DNA of 64,000 bases from the NCBI GenBank assembly GCA_035653595.1, contig DASRBO010000176.1:1-64000 (forward strand). The letters are read 5' to 3'. Source of the stretch: DASRBO01 sp035653595 (GTDB lineage Bacteria > Actinomycetota > Acidimicrobiia > Acidimicrobiales > JAJPHE01). Both the position numbers and the translations under genes were made by a program. The notes beneath the pieces were generated by a model. The model saw only the letters and a list, made by a program, of their open reading frames with translations, ran no database searches and was not told the DNA's origin. Positions 22,989-31,387 of this stretch are shown piece after piece (the stretch's first letter is position 1; each line of letters starts with the position of its first letter).

Positions 22989-24706
22989 AGGCCCTGGCTC
23001 AGATCCAGCCTGGCGTCGCGGCACGACAGGACCCCGTCGGTCGGGCTGGCGCCGCTCGGCAGCACCCAGGCCCGGTTGACGGTCAGGGCGAGCTCGGGCA
23101 CCTGCCAGGCCGTCGAGGCGCCCTGGATAACCGAGTCGAGGAACGACCAGGTGCCCGTACCGGGGACGGCCCGGTCCCCCAGGAGGGCCAGCAGGGTCGG
23201 CTCAACCCCGGGGTCGTCGAGGGCGCCGCTGTGGAACGCCGGGATGACCACCGCAGGCAGGGAGACGGTGCCGTCGGCCGGGGCGGCCACGGCGTCGGCC
23301 ACCGGCACCACCAGCACCTGGCGCACGCCCGCCGGCGGGCACCCGCCCAGGGAGCGGATGGCCGGCGCCTCAGCCACGATCGAGCGCAGGAGGGGGGTGG
23401 CAGGGGAGAGCCGCAGCGGCGACAGGTCGCCGATGGTCCGGGTGAGGGCGTCGAGGCCGAGGGAGGTCACCATGCCCCAGCCGGTCCCGCCCGCCGGCGG
23501 GTAGTAGACCCGGCCCGGCTCGACCAGGGGCGAGAGCAGTATGAGCTGGTCCACGGGGGCCGTCGGGTGGCGGGCCAGGTAGGTCTCGGCCACCAGCGCC
23601 CCCTCGCTGGCGGCGATGATGCTGACCCGGCGGTGGTCGCTCCGGTGCAGGGAGTCGACCTGGGCGGCCATGAGGGTGTCGAGCCGGCCGAGGCTCCGGT
23701 AGGTGTCGGTGGCCCGGTAGGCCAGGGGCGCCGAGCCCGGCCCCAGCCCGGCGTAGGAGAAGCGGGCCTCGTCGAAGGGCCCCGGCAGCCATGGCCCGCT
23801 CACCCCGTCCCAGGAGGTCCCGAACCCGGCCGCCACCAGCACCGGCCGGCCCCCCCGGACCGCCGGGGCCGAGCCCCCGGCGGCCGCCAGGCGGGCCTGG
23901 GTGGCGCGGGCGGCGGTGGCGTCGGAGCTGGCCACCCCGAAGCCGATATCGGTGCCCACCGCGACCACGGCCAGCATGAAGGCGATGCCGGCCGGCACCA
24001 AAGGCACGAACCGCTGCGACCGCCGGACCGAGGCCACCGACCCGACCATGCCCCGCCAGGCCCAGGCGTTGAACAGCCCCCCGGCGGCGGCCACCGGGAC
24101 CCCGAGCACGGCCCGGTCGGCCGACACGACCGCAGCGCACAGGGTCATGACCACGAAGGTGAGCGCCACCCAGCCCACGGCCCGGAGGGGGACGGTCCGC
24201 CGCCACCATCCCGGCGCCACCGCACCCGGGTGGATGAGCACGGCCATGACGACCACCGGGGGGACGGCGGCGAAGAAGAGCCAGGAGAGCGAGACCACCG
24301 CCATCCCGAACAGCAGGGTCACCCACGGGGCGAGCAGGACGGCGGCGGCCACCGTGAACCCGAAGGTGCGGCGCCAGGCGGTGGCGAACCGGGGCGGCTC
24401 CTCGCCGTCGGGCCAGGCGGCCCGGATGATCAGGGCGTCGAGGGTGCTGCGAAACCCCAGCAGCCCGGCCAACTCGAGGCCGAAGCCCCACCACGAGTCG
24501 TGGTAGACGACCAGCCAGCGCAGGTCGTGGAACAGCCCCCAGGGGGCGGCCGCCACCACCTGGGGGGCCAGCCTGGTGGCCCAGGTGGCCCCGCTGAGCT
24601 GGATGACGGAGGCCTCGGCCACCGCCGCCAGCACGCAGATGGCGACGAGCGGGCGGCGGGTCCGCAGGAGCGAGCCGGCCCGCCGGACCTCGCTCGCCCC
24701 GTCCAC
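22979..24706 (-). CDS. Membrane protein with C-terminal alpha/beta-hydrolase-like domain
   Basis: A 575-aa protein with a GTG start. Residues about 20-260 contain six or more TM segments. Residues about 290-560 lie outside and read like a hydrolase: VLVAAGFGTSWDG, then VSIIAASEGALVAETYLA with an S-E-G nucleophile-elbow-like turn, LILLSPLVEPG and a late VIPAFHSGALDD with a possible catalytic His. It starts 25 nt after the VirD4-like gene and may be the last gene of the secretion operon. Specific function unknown. Confidence 0.7.
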   Translation of the reverse strand: MDGASEVRRAGSLLRTRRPLVAICVLAAVAEASVIQLSGATWATRLAPQVVAAAPWGLFHDLRWLVVYHDSWWGFGLELAGLLGFRSTLDALIIRAAWPDGEEPPRFATAWRRTFGFTVAAAVLLAPWVTLLFGMAVVSLSWLFFAAVPPVVVMAVLIHPGAVAPGWWRRTVPLRAVGWVALTFVVMTLCAAVVSADRAVLGVPVAAAGGLFNAWAWRGMVGSVASVRRSQRFVPLVPAGIAFMLAVVAVGTDIGFGVASSDATAARATQARLAAAGGSAPAVRGGRPVLVAAGFGTSWDGVSGPWLPGPFDEARFSYAGLGPGSAPLAYRATDTYRSLGRLDTLMAAQVDSLHRSDHRRVSIIAASEGALVAETYLARHPTAPVDQLILLSPLVEPGRVYYPPAGGTGWGMVTSLGLDALTRTIGDLSPLRLSPATPLLRSIVAEAPAIRSLGGCPPAGVRQVLVVPVADAVAAPADGTVSLPAVVIPAFHSGALDDPGVEPTLLALLGDRAVPGTGTWSFLDSVIQGASTAWQVPELALTVNRAWVLPSGASPTDGVLSCRDARLDLSQGLGS

Positions 24707-24731
24707 GGCTCCGAGGGTAGCCAGGGCACCC

Positions 24732-26477
24732 TCACCCCCTCACCCGCCGGCCCAGCTCGGGCTCCTCGAACCACGGCCGGAGGCTGACCAGGGCCGGGGG
24801 CAGGTGGCCGTAGACGAGGACGGCCTGGCCCGGGGGGATCCGGCGCAGGGCGTCGGCCGGGGCCAGCCGGCGGTGGGCCACGGTGTCGGTGCGCGAGCGA
24901 CCTCCGCCGGCCCCCGAGGTGAACGAGCTCACCTCCTCGGCCGCCTCGCCCACCAGGGCCGAAACCGCCTCCAGGGTCGATCCGTCGGAGACCCCGGAGA
25001 GAAGGAGCTTGGCCCGGTGGTTGTTCACCACCGACGCCGCCCGGGGCCCGTAGCGGGCGGCCACCTGGGCCAGGTCCTGCCACACCGTCACCAGCTGGAT
25101 GCCCTGGCCGGCGCCGGTGGCGGCCAGCTCGTCGAGGTCGTCCACCGGGGCGATGGCGGCGGCCTCGTCCAGCACGACCAGCAGCGGGGGGTCCAGCGGC
25201 CGGCCGGTGGCGGTCACCCGGGCGTAGACGCCGGCCACCACCTCGTTGACCAGGGCGGCGAAGAGGGGCCGCAGCCGGCGCTGCTCGTGGGCGGGGGCGC
25301 ACAGGTAGACGGTGTCGTGGCCTCCGGCCAGCAGCCCGGCCGTGTCCAGCGGGGGCGCCAGGCTCCCGCCGGCGGGATCGGCGAAGGGGTCGAGGACCAC
25401 CTCGGCGGTGGTGTAGACCGAGCTGCGCTGGCGCTCCTCCCGCCCCCAGCTGGCCTCCGCCGCCACCAGTGCCTCCTCCACCCCGGCGGCGGCCAGGGCG
25501 GCGGCCACCTCGCCGGTCTCCTGGGTGTCGACCCAGCGGACCACGTCGGCCATGGTGCGCCCGGAGGTGGCGGCGGCGAAGAGCAGGGGCGCCAGCAGCT
25601 TGGACGCCGTGGCCAGCCAGAAGTCGGACTCGTTCAACCCCCCGGCGCTGGAGCGGGCCCCGGCCACCAGGGCGCTGGCCACCCGGCGGGCGCCGGCCCA
25701 GGTGCCGGCGGCGGCCAGCGGGGACCACGGCACCGCCGGCAGACCGGTGCAGCCGGCGGGGTCGAACACCGACACCCGCCCGGCCCGCCGGCGCCAGGCC
25801 ATGGTGTCGCGCACCAGGTCGGTCTTCACGCTGGTGGCCAGCACCGGCCCCTGCCACTCCAGCAGGGCGGGCACGGCCAGGCCGCTGGTCTTGAGGGTCT
25901 GGGTCGGTCCCACCACCAGCAGCGACTGGCGGGCCTCCGCCGCCAGCAGCCGCCGCCCGGCCCGGCCCAGCACCAGCCGGCCCGGCGGAACCCGGCGCAC
26001 CACCAGCGGTTCGAGGTCGGCCGGCCGGGCCCAGCCGGGGTGCGCCGTCCCCCAGCGCCCCGGCGACCGGGGGCGGCCCCGACCGCTCCGCCGGCCCGAA
26101 CCGCCCCTACGGCGGGCCCCGGCACCCCTCGACCCGGTCGGTGGAGCGGCCCGGCGGCCCCTCCCGCCCGGCGGGGGCCGGCGCCTGAGCACGGCGGCGA
26201 CCAGGACGACCGCCACCGTGGCGCTCAGCGCCGAGCCGGCCCAGAACCACGGCCGGCCGGCGGGACAGGCGGGGGAGGCGGGCGTGCCGCCCAGGGGACT
26301 GGCCGGCTGGGTGGCCAGCCTCCACAACAGAGCCCCGGCCGCGGCCGGTGCCGGTGGGGGGCAGCCGGCCACCGCCGTGCCCAGGCGGGCGCCCAGCCAG
26401 GCGCACCCGGCCGCCCCCAGCAGGACCATCCCCATACGGGCGCCCAGCCCGGAGCCCGGGGGCGGGGGCGGCCTCAC
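24732..26477 (-). CDS. VirD4/TraG-like type IV coupling ATPase
   Basis: A 581-aa protein. Two N-terminal TM segments (MGMVLLGAAGCAWLGARLG; ALSATVAVVLVAAVLRRR) are followed by a basic linker and a P-loop ATPase: Walker A VVGPTQTLKTSGLAVPAL and Walker B LLVVLDEAAAIAP, with TVWQDLAQVAARYG typical of TraG/VirD4. It would select substrates and feed them to a type IV secretion channel at the inner membrane. The start GTG 26477 overlaps the upstream stop (GTGA). Confidence 0.9.
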   Translation of the reverse strand: MRPPPPPGSGLGARMGMVLLGAAGCAWLGARLGTAVAGCPPPAPAAAGALLWRLATQPASPLGGTPASPACPAGRPWFWAGSALSATVAVVLVAAVLRRRPPPGGRGRRAAPPTGSRGAGARRRGGSGRRSGRGRPRSPGRWGTAHPGWARPADLEPLVVRRVPPGRLVLGRAGRRLLAAEARQSLLVVGPTQTLKTSGLAVPALLEWQGPVLATSVKTDLVRDTMAWRRRAGRVSVFDPAGCTGLPAVPWSPLAAAGTWAGARRVASALVAGARSSAGGLNESDFWLATASKLLAPLLFAAATSGRTMADVVRWVDTQETGEVAAALAAAGVEEALVAAEASWGREERQRSSVYTTAEVVLDPFADPAGGSLAPPLDTAGLLAGGHDTVYLCAPAHEQRRLRPLFAALVNEVVAGVYARVTATGRPLDPPLLVVLDEAAAIAPVDDLDELAATGAGQGIQLVTVWQDLAQVAARYGPRAASVVNNHRAKLLLSGVSDGSTLEAVSALVGEAAEEVSSFTSGAGGGRSRTDTVAHRRLAPADALRRIPPGQAVLVYGHLPPALVSLRPWFEEPELGRRVRG

Positions 26478-27721
26478 CCGAGGCCGCCGCGCATGACGGC
26501 GTCGGTGTCGATGAGGGCGGCCTCGGCCGGCGAGAGGCGGTGCTCGACCAGGAACGCCCGGCCCCCCACCTTCCAAAGGGCGACCCCCCGGCCGAGGCGG
26601 GGCAGCAGCTCGACCTCCGTGCCGGTCAGGCCGAGGGCGGCCCGGCTGTCGGCCGCCTCACCCGGGGGCTGGGCGTAGACCACCCTGGTCTCCGAGTCCG
26701 ACAGCAGGCCCTGGGCCAGCATCGCCTGCTCGGAGCCGGCCGGGCCGGCCGCCCGCAGGTCGGACAGGCGGTGCAGCACCGCCAGGTTGGACAGACCGTA
26801 GGAGCGGGACAGCTTCCAGCTCGCCTGCAGCCACCGGGCGGTGCCCAGCTGGGCCAGCACCGCCCAGGCCTCGTCGACCACCAGCAACCGCCGCCGGCCC
26901 GGCCGCTCCACCGCCGCCTGCACCCAGGCCATGGCGCAGGCCATCAGCACCCCCAGGGCGGCGGAGCCGTACACCGCCGACAGGTCCAGCACCACCAGGG
27001 GCGCCTCGAGGTCGAGGCCCCTGGTGGTGGGGGCGTCGAACATCCCCTTGAGGTCGCCGGCCACCAGCCGGCGCAGCACCAGGGCCACCGGGCGGCCGTC
27101 GGCGGCCAGCTCCGCCGCCCCGGTGGCGACCTCGGCCGCCCGCCGCTGGTCGGGCCGCAGCAGGGCCTCGACCACGTGGCCGATCAACGGCCTGCCCCCG
27201 GTGCGGGCCTCGGCGGTGGACAGGGCCAGATCGACCGCCGCCGCCTCCGCCGGGCCCAGCGGGCGCTCGAGGCAGGCCTCGGCCAGCGAGGCCAGCAGGC
27301 CCGACCGGCGCCGCTCGGCCGCCTCCGAGGCGGTCCCCGGGCGTCCCCGCCGCTCCAGCGGGTTGAGGCGCAGGGGGCCGCCGGGGTGCAGTCGCAACGG
27401 CTCCACCCCCCACGCCCGGGCGAGCGGCCCGTACTCCCCCTTGGGGTCCACCACCCAGGCCTGGCAGCCCCGCAGGGACTGGCGCCACAGGTAGGTCTTG
27501 ACGAGGGCGCTCTTGCCCCGCCCGATCTGGCCGACCACCACCATGTTGGGGCTGGTGACCACACCCTGGGCGTAGAGCTCGAAGGGGTCGTAGCTGAACG
27601 AGCCGCCGAGCAGGTCCCGACCGATGTAGGGGCCGGCGCAGCCCAGGGCCGGCTCGGCCACGAACGGGTAGAGGGCACCCAGGTTGGCGGTGGTGGCCCG
27701 GTGGGCCGGCGGTGCGCCCAT
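26474..27721 (-). CDS. VirB4/TraC-like conjugation ATPase
   Basis: A 415-aa P-loop ATPase: Walker A MVVVGQIGRGKSALVKTY, VDPKGEYGPLARAWG, Walker B RRLLVVDEAWAVL, then LSRSYGLSNLAVLHRLSDL as in VirB4/TraC C-terminal domains. The usual N-terminal VirB4 domain is absent and appears to be supplied by the adjacent SCO6880-like protein, the split known in actinobacterial systems. It powers secretion/channel assembly. Coupled to the VirD4 gene by GTGA. Confidence 0.9.
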   Translation of the reverse strand: MGAPPAHRATTANLGALYPFVAEPALGCAGPYIGRDLLGGSFSYDPFELYAQGVVTSPNMVVVGQIGRGKSALVKTYLWRQSLRGCQAWVVDPKGEYGPLARAWGVEPLRLHPGGPLRLNPLERRGRPGTASEAAERRRSGLLASLAEACLERPLGPAEAAAVDLALSTAEARTGGRPLIGHVVEALLRPDQRRAAEVATGAAELAADGRPVALVLRRLVAGDLKGMFDAPTTRGLDLEAPLVVLDLSAVYGSAALGVLMACAMAWVQAAVERPGRRRLLVVDEAWAVLAQLGTARWLQASWKLSRSYGLSNLAVLHRLSDLRAAGPAGSEQAMLAQGLLSDSETRVVYAQPPGEAADSRAALGLTGTEVELLPRLGRGVALWKVGGRAFLVEHRLSPAEAALIDTDAVMRGGLG

Positions 27722-27727
27722 CGCCTG

Positions 27728-29176
27728 TCAGCGCAGCCCCCGCCCCAGGGGCAGGGTGTAGGTGAAGGCCTCGTCCTGCTGGCCGTACAGGCGGCGCAGG
27801 CTGAGCCGGGCCTGGCCGGCGGCGTGCTCCACCTCGGAGCAGTTGGCCTCCAGCTCGGCCATCGAGGTGGCGCTGACGGTGACGTAGCCGCTGAAGCGGT
27901 ACTCCCCGTGCCCGTCGGCCAGCTCCGCCTCCCGCTGGGCCACCCCCTCCCGCAGCCGGCGCTGGCGGGCGGTGGACAGGAAGCCACCCCGGCGCCGCAG
28001 CTCGTCGTCGGCCACCCCGGCGGTCCGGGCCGCCTCCACCTCGCGGGCGGCCCGGGCCGGTGGCACCGGCTCCATGGTCAGGCCCACCGCCCGCACCCCC
28101 GGCCCCAGCATCAGCAGGGGGACCAGGAAGTCCGGGCCCACCTCGGCCCGGGGCCATTCGGCCACCCAGTAGGTGGCGTGCCACCAGCCGTCGGCCCGCA
28201 GCCAGGCCCAGCCCACCTCGGTGGCCACCGGCCACGGGCCGGCGGCGTCCCAGCGGTCGGCGGCGCAGAACCCGGCGGCCAGGGCCGCCCGCAGGGCGGC
28301 CGGTCCGAGGGCCCCGCCCACCTCCAGCTCGGCGGCGCGCAGGTTGGGCACCAGGGCGGCGACCTCCCGCTCCAGGGCCGCCACCGCCGGGGCCGTCCGC
28401 CCGGCCCGCAGGCCGACCGTCACAACCAGCAGGGTCTCGTGCTGGGGGGTGGGCGGCCCGGCCCCCGACAGCAGCTGGCGGTAGGAGTCGGCCGCTCCGG
28501 CCGGGGCGTCGGGGACGAGGTCCATGGCCTCGGATCGGTAGGGGCCGGGCCGGCCGGTGCAGCGCTCGATCCACTGCAGCCGCCGGACGACGGCGCCCTC
28601 GCGGGCCAGGCCGGTGAGGACCGAGGCCCACGCCGCCAGGCGCCGCTCCTTGTCCACCGGGTCGAGGAGGGCGAACCCGCCTCCCGACACCGCCAGAGCC
28701 ACGGAGAGGGTGCCCCGGTCCTCGACCAGCCCGGCCTCGGTTGGGGCCAGCGAGGTCGCCGCAGCGTGGAACCGGCAGCCGCTCAGGAAGGGAGGCGCCG
28801 AGCGCCGCTCCGGCCGGGCGCCGCCCACCGACGGCCGCCCCGCCGCCACCAGGTGGCCCGAGGCCGGGTCGGGACAGAGCCACCGGCGAGCGCGCCGGGG
28901 CCGCCACCCTCGGACCGTCCAGCCCGCCACCACCGGCACCCACTCCTCCAGGCGTCGTCCCTGGACCGACACGAAGGCAACCGCCGCCCCGACCAGGCCG
29001 GCCCCGGCGGCGGCCGATGCCCCGGGCACTGGGGGTAGGGCCCGAAGCAGCATCACCGCCGCCACCAGCGAGGCGGCCAGCGCCACCACCTGGCCGGGGG
29101 CCAGGCCGGCCACCGTCGCCTTCCTCTCCAGTGGTCCGAAGCGGTAGCGGGCCCCCTCCGCCGGCGGGATGGACAC
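27728..29176 (-). CDS. SCO6880-family type IV secretion protein (PrgI/VirB3 plus VirB4-N-like)
   Basis: A 482-aa protein with a GTG start. RYRFGPLERKATVAGLAPGQ leads into two TM segments (residues about 28-70) as in VirB3/PrgI. A long soluble region follows with the SCO6880 pattern (LLDPVDKERRLAAWASVL; DSYRQLLSGAGP; FLSTARQRRLREGVAQREAE). No Walker motif. It sits between the VirB6-like and VirB4-like genes with gaps of a few nt, as expected for the structural half of the split VirB4. Confidence 0.85.
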   Translation of the reverse strand: MSIPPAEGARYRFGPLERKATVAGLAPGQVVALAASLVAAVMLLRALPPVPGASAAAGAGLVGAAVAFVSVQGRRLEEWVPVVAGWTVRGWRPRRARRWLCPDPASGHLVAAGRPSVGGARPERRSAPPFLSGCRFHAAATSLAPTEAGLVEDRGTLSVALAVSGGGFALLDPVDKERRLAAWASVLTGLAREGAVVRRLQWIERCTGRPGPYRSEAMDLVPDAPAGAADSYRQLLSGAGPPTPQHETLLVVTVGLRAGRTAPAVAALEREVAALVPNLRAAELEVGGALGPAALRAALAAGFCAADRWDAAGPWPVATEVGWAWLRADGWWHATYWVAEWPRAEVGPDFLVPLLMLGPGVRAVGLTMEPVPPARAAREVEAARTAGVADDELRRRGGFLSTARQRRLREGVAQREAELADGHGEYRFSGYVTVSATSMAELEANCSEVEHAAGQARLSLRRLYGQQDEAFTYTLPLGRGLR

Positions 29177-29177
29177 C

Positions 29178-30299
29178 TCAGGCCCCGGCCGCCCCGGCGG
29201 CCTCGGCGGATCCGGCGCCAGGACGGCGGTCGGTGTCCGGGGCCGGCGCCGCCAAGGCCGGAATGACCGGCCTGGGGTCCTCGGTGGTCGTAGGGGGCAT
29301 CATGGCGATGAGCGGCTTGGCCCCTGCCACCGGGCCGGCCACCTCGAGGCCGGAGCCCCCGCCGGCGGCGGCCACCACGGCCAGCAGCTCCCGACCGGTG
29401 GCGATCCCGCCCGAGGCGGCCCGCCGGCCCAGGCCCTCCAGCTGGGTGGCCAGGGCCACCTCGGCCACCGGCACCAGCCGCAGCAGCACGTAGGGGGCGG
29501 CCACGGCGATGACCAGCAGGGCCAGTCCCCCGACCACCGCCGACAGGCCGGCGTCGGAGGTGACGGCCTCGGCGGCGAGGCACAGCACCGCCACCACCAC
29601 CAGCTTGGAGAAGACCAGGGCCCCCAGGGTCTCGCCCAGGCGGCGGGCCCAGCGGGTGGCGGCCGGCCAGGCCATGGTGGCCAGGGCCAGGGGCAGGAAG
29701 AAGACGCTGGCGTAGATGGCGGCCGAGCGCACCACCAGCTCCAGCCACAGCAGGAACCCGCCCACCAGGACGAAGACGGCCATGAAGATGAGCAGGAAGG
29801 CGGCGCCGGCCTGCGACGGCGAGGTGCCCATGGCGCCCAGGTCGGAGTCCAGCCGGCGCAGGAAGGCGGCGGCGTCGCCGCCGTCCTGGCCGACGAACCA
29901 CGAGCACAGCTCGTCGGTGGCCCCCAGACCCAGGCTGACCACCTGCACCGCCACGTAGGTGAGGAGCACGGCCAGGGGCACCTGCACCACCAGCACCCGG
30001 GCGAGCATGCCGGCGTCCTGGCGGAGGACCGCCTGCACCGCCGCCAGCACCAGCACCGGACCGAGGACGGTGGCCGCCACCATCACCATGGCCCGGTAGT
30101 TCTGGAGGAACCACCCCGCTCCCAGGTCCGGGGTCGTCGAGGTGGTGGCGGCCCGGCCAAGCAGCCCGGCCAGCTCGGACAGGATCCGCCCCGCCGCCCC
30201 GGCCACCGCCGAGGCCAGCGCCCCCAGCAGGGCGGCGATCCCGAGCCCGGCCGCTCCCGAGGCCGCCGAGGACAGGGGGCCCAGCACCGCCGGGGCCAT
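29178..30299 (-). CDS. VirB6/TrbL-like polytopic channel protein
   Basis: About 373 aa. A Gly/Ala-rich N-terminus is followed by six or so TM helices (MVMVAATVLGPVLVLAAVQAV; AAFLLIFMAVFVLVGGFLLW; LVFSKLVVVAVLCLAAEAV) and a disordered Pro/Ala tail. LWLELVVRSAAIYASVFFLP is a typical TrbL/VirB6 stretch in Gram-positive systems. Forms the inner-membrane part of the translocation channel. ATG 30299 is used; GTG 30308 is an alternative that overlaps the upstream stop. Confidence 0.82.
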   Translation of the reverse strand: MAPAVLGPLSSAASGAAGLGIAALLGALASAVAGAAGRILSELAGLLGRAATTSTTPDLGAGWFLQNYRAMVMVAATVLGPVLVLAAVQAVLRQDAGMLARVLVVQVPLAVLLTYVAVQVVSLGLGATDELCSWFVGQDGGDAAAFLRRLDSDLGAMGTSPSQAGAAFLLIFMAVFVLVGGFLLWLELVVRSAAIYASVFFLPLALATMAWPAATRWARRLGETLGALVFSKLVVVAVLCLAAEAVTSDAGLSAVVGGLALLVIAVAAPYVLLRLVPVAEVALATQLEGLGRRAASGGIATGRELLAVVAAAGGGSGLEVAGPVAGAKPLIAMMPPTTTEDPRPVIPALAAPAPDTDRRPGAGSAEAAGAAGA

Positions 30300-30301
30300 G
30301 G

Positions 30302-30673
30302 TCAGCACAGGTGCTCGGTGGTGGGGGTGGCGGCGGCGGTCGCCGTGGCCGAGCCGCAGTTGTTGGGCACGTCGTGGCCGGCGGCGAAGAAGAAGCTGAC
30401 GATGGCAGGGGCGGCCCCGATGAGCAGGGCGGCCAGCCCGGACACCACCACCGCCCGCCGGCCGGCGGTGGAGTGCTGGTAGTTCTGGGAGTGGGAGCCG
30501 ATGGCCCAGGTGGCCGCCCCCACCAGCAGGCCCAGGATGGCCAGCATCAGGGCCCAGCCCGATATCCCGTCGGCCAGCACCTGCAGCAGGTGACCCCCCG
30601 GCAGCGCCCCGATGTTGGGCGTCGGCCGGTAGACCGGGTCGCTGGCCAGATAGAGCACCCCCGAGTACGGCAT
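30302..30673 (-). CDS. Small two-TM protein, pilin/VirB2-like position (DUF6112-like)
   Basis: A 123-aa protein with two TM helices (ALMLAILGLLVGAATWAIG; AVVVSGLAALLIGAAPAIV) and a short polar loop (GSHSQNYQHSTAGRRA). It is the first gene of the secretion operon. Size, topology and position match the small VirB2/TrbC-like subunits of Gram-positive type IV systems. ATG 30673 follows GGGAGG; the promoter is at 30720-30748. Confidence 0.7.
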   Translation of the reverse strand: MPYSGVLYLASDPVYRPTPNIGALPGGHLLQVLADGISGWALMLAILGLLVGAATWAIGSHSQNYQHSTAGRRAVVVSGLAALLIGAAPAIVSFFFAAGHDVPNNCGSATATAAATPTTEHLC

Positions 30674-30719
30674 GGGCCGGACCTCCCTCTCCTGACCCGG
30701 TGGGCCCGGGCCGGTCCCC

Positions 30720-30748
30720 ACTTTAGAGCCCCTTCTATGTTGTTTCAA
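30720..30748 (-). promoter_or_regulatory. Promoter of the type IV secretion operon
   Basis: On the minus strand, TTGAAA (30748-30743), 17 nt, TAAAGT (30725-30720), in a locally AT-rich stretch. It would start transcription about 40 nt before the pilin-like gene. On the plus strand the same stretch carries a TATGTT (30736-30741) 6 nt from the ATG of the transglycosylase, so the two divergent promoters overlap. Confidence 0.65.
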
Positions 30749-31338
30749 TGTATTTCATGTTCTACGGTGCCGGCATGGGGACGGCGAAGGTGCTCGGGGT
30801 GGTGGGGCTGGCCAGCGTGCCGGCGTGGGCGGCCCTGGCCCTGGCCGGGTCCCTCGGATCGCTGGCCTCGGGTCTGGCCGGCGGCGGCGCCCGCAACCCG
30901 ACCCCAGCGGTCGGAACGGCGGGATCGGCCGGCGCCAGCGTCGCACCCGGTCGGGACATCCCGGCGCCCATGCTCGGGCTGTACGAGCGGGCGGCGGCCA
31001 CCTGCCCGGGCTTGGACTGGGTCGTGCTGGCCGGCATCGGCAAGGTCGAGACCGACCACGGGCGGGCGGTGGCGGTGTCCTCCGCCGGGGCCGAGGGCCC
31101 CATGCAGTTCATGCCGGCGACGTGGGCCGCCTACGGGACCGACGCCGATGGCGACGGGGTGGCGGACATAACCGACCCGGCCGACGCCGTGTTCAGCGCC
31201 GCCCGCATGCTGTGCGTCGACGGCGCCGGCGATCCCGCCACCGTGCGCCTGGCGGTGTGGGACTACAACCACTCCGCCGCCTACGTGGACCGGGTCATGG
31301 CCCTGGCTGCCGCCTACTCCCTCGCCTACGGCGGGTGA
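30748..31338 (+). CDS. Lytic transglycosylase, VirB1-like
   Basis: A 196-aa protein with a signal or anchor segment (VLGVVGLASVPAWAALALAG) and an SLT-type domain: IGKVETDHGRAV (catalytic Glu), GPMQFMPATWAAYGTDADGD and DYNHSAAYVDRVM. It opens peptidoglycan for assembly of the adjacent secretion channel. No ribosome site precedes ATG 30748, but a TATGTT -10 lies 6 nt upstream, so a leaderless start is likely. ATG 30775 is an alternative giving a more standard signal peptide. Confidence 0.85.
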   Translation: MYFMFYGAGMGTAKVLGVVGLASVPAWAALALAGSLGSLASGLAGGGARNPTPAVGTAGSAGASVAPGRDIPAPMLGLYERAAATCPGLDWVVLAGIGKVETDHGRAVAVSSAGAEGPMQFMPATWAAYGTDADGDGVADITDPADAVFSAARMLCVDGAGDPATVRLAVWDYNHSAAYVDRVMALAAAYSLAYGG

Positions 31339-31387
31339 TACCGGAGATGCAACCGATCGGCGGGGCACCGGCGTACCGTGACCAGCG

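Noticed and set aside
24732..31338. Integrative conjugative element
   Set aside because: Secretion genes are present, but no relaxase, integrase, replication gene or att repeat lies in or around the locus.
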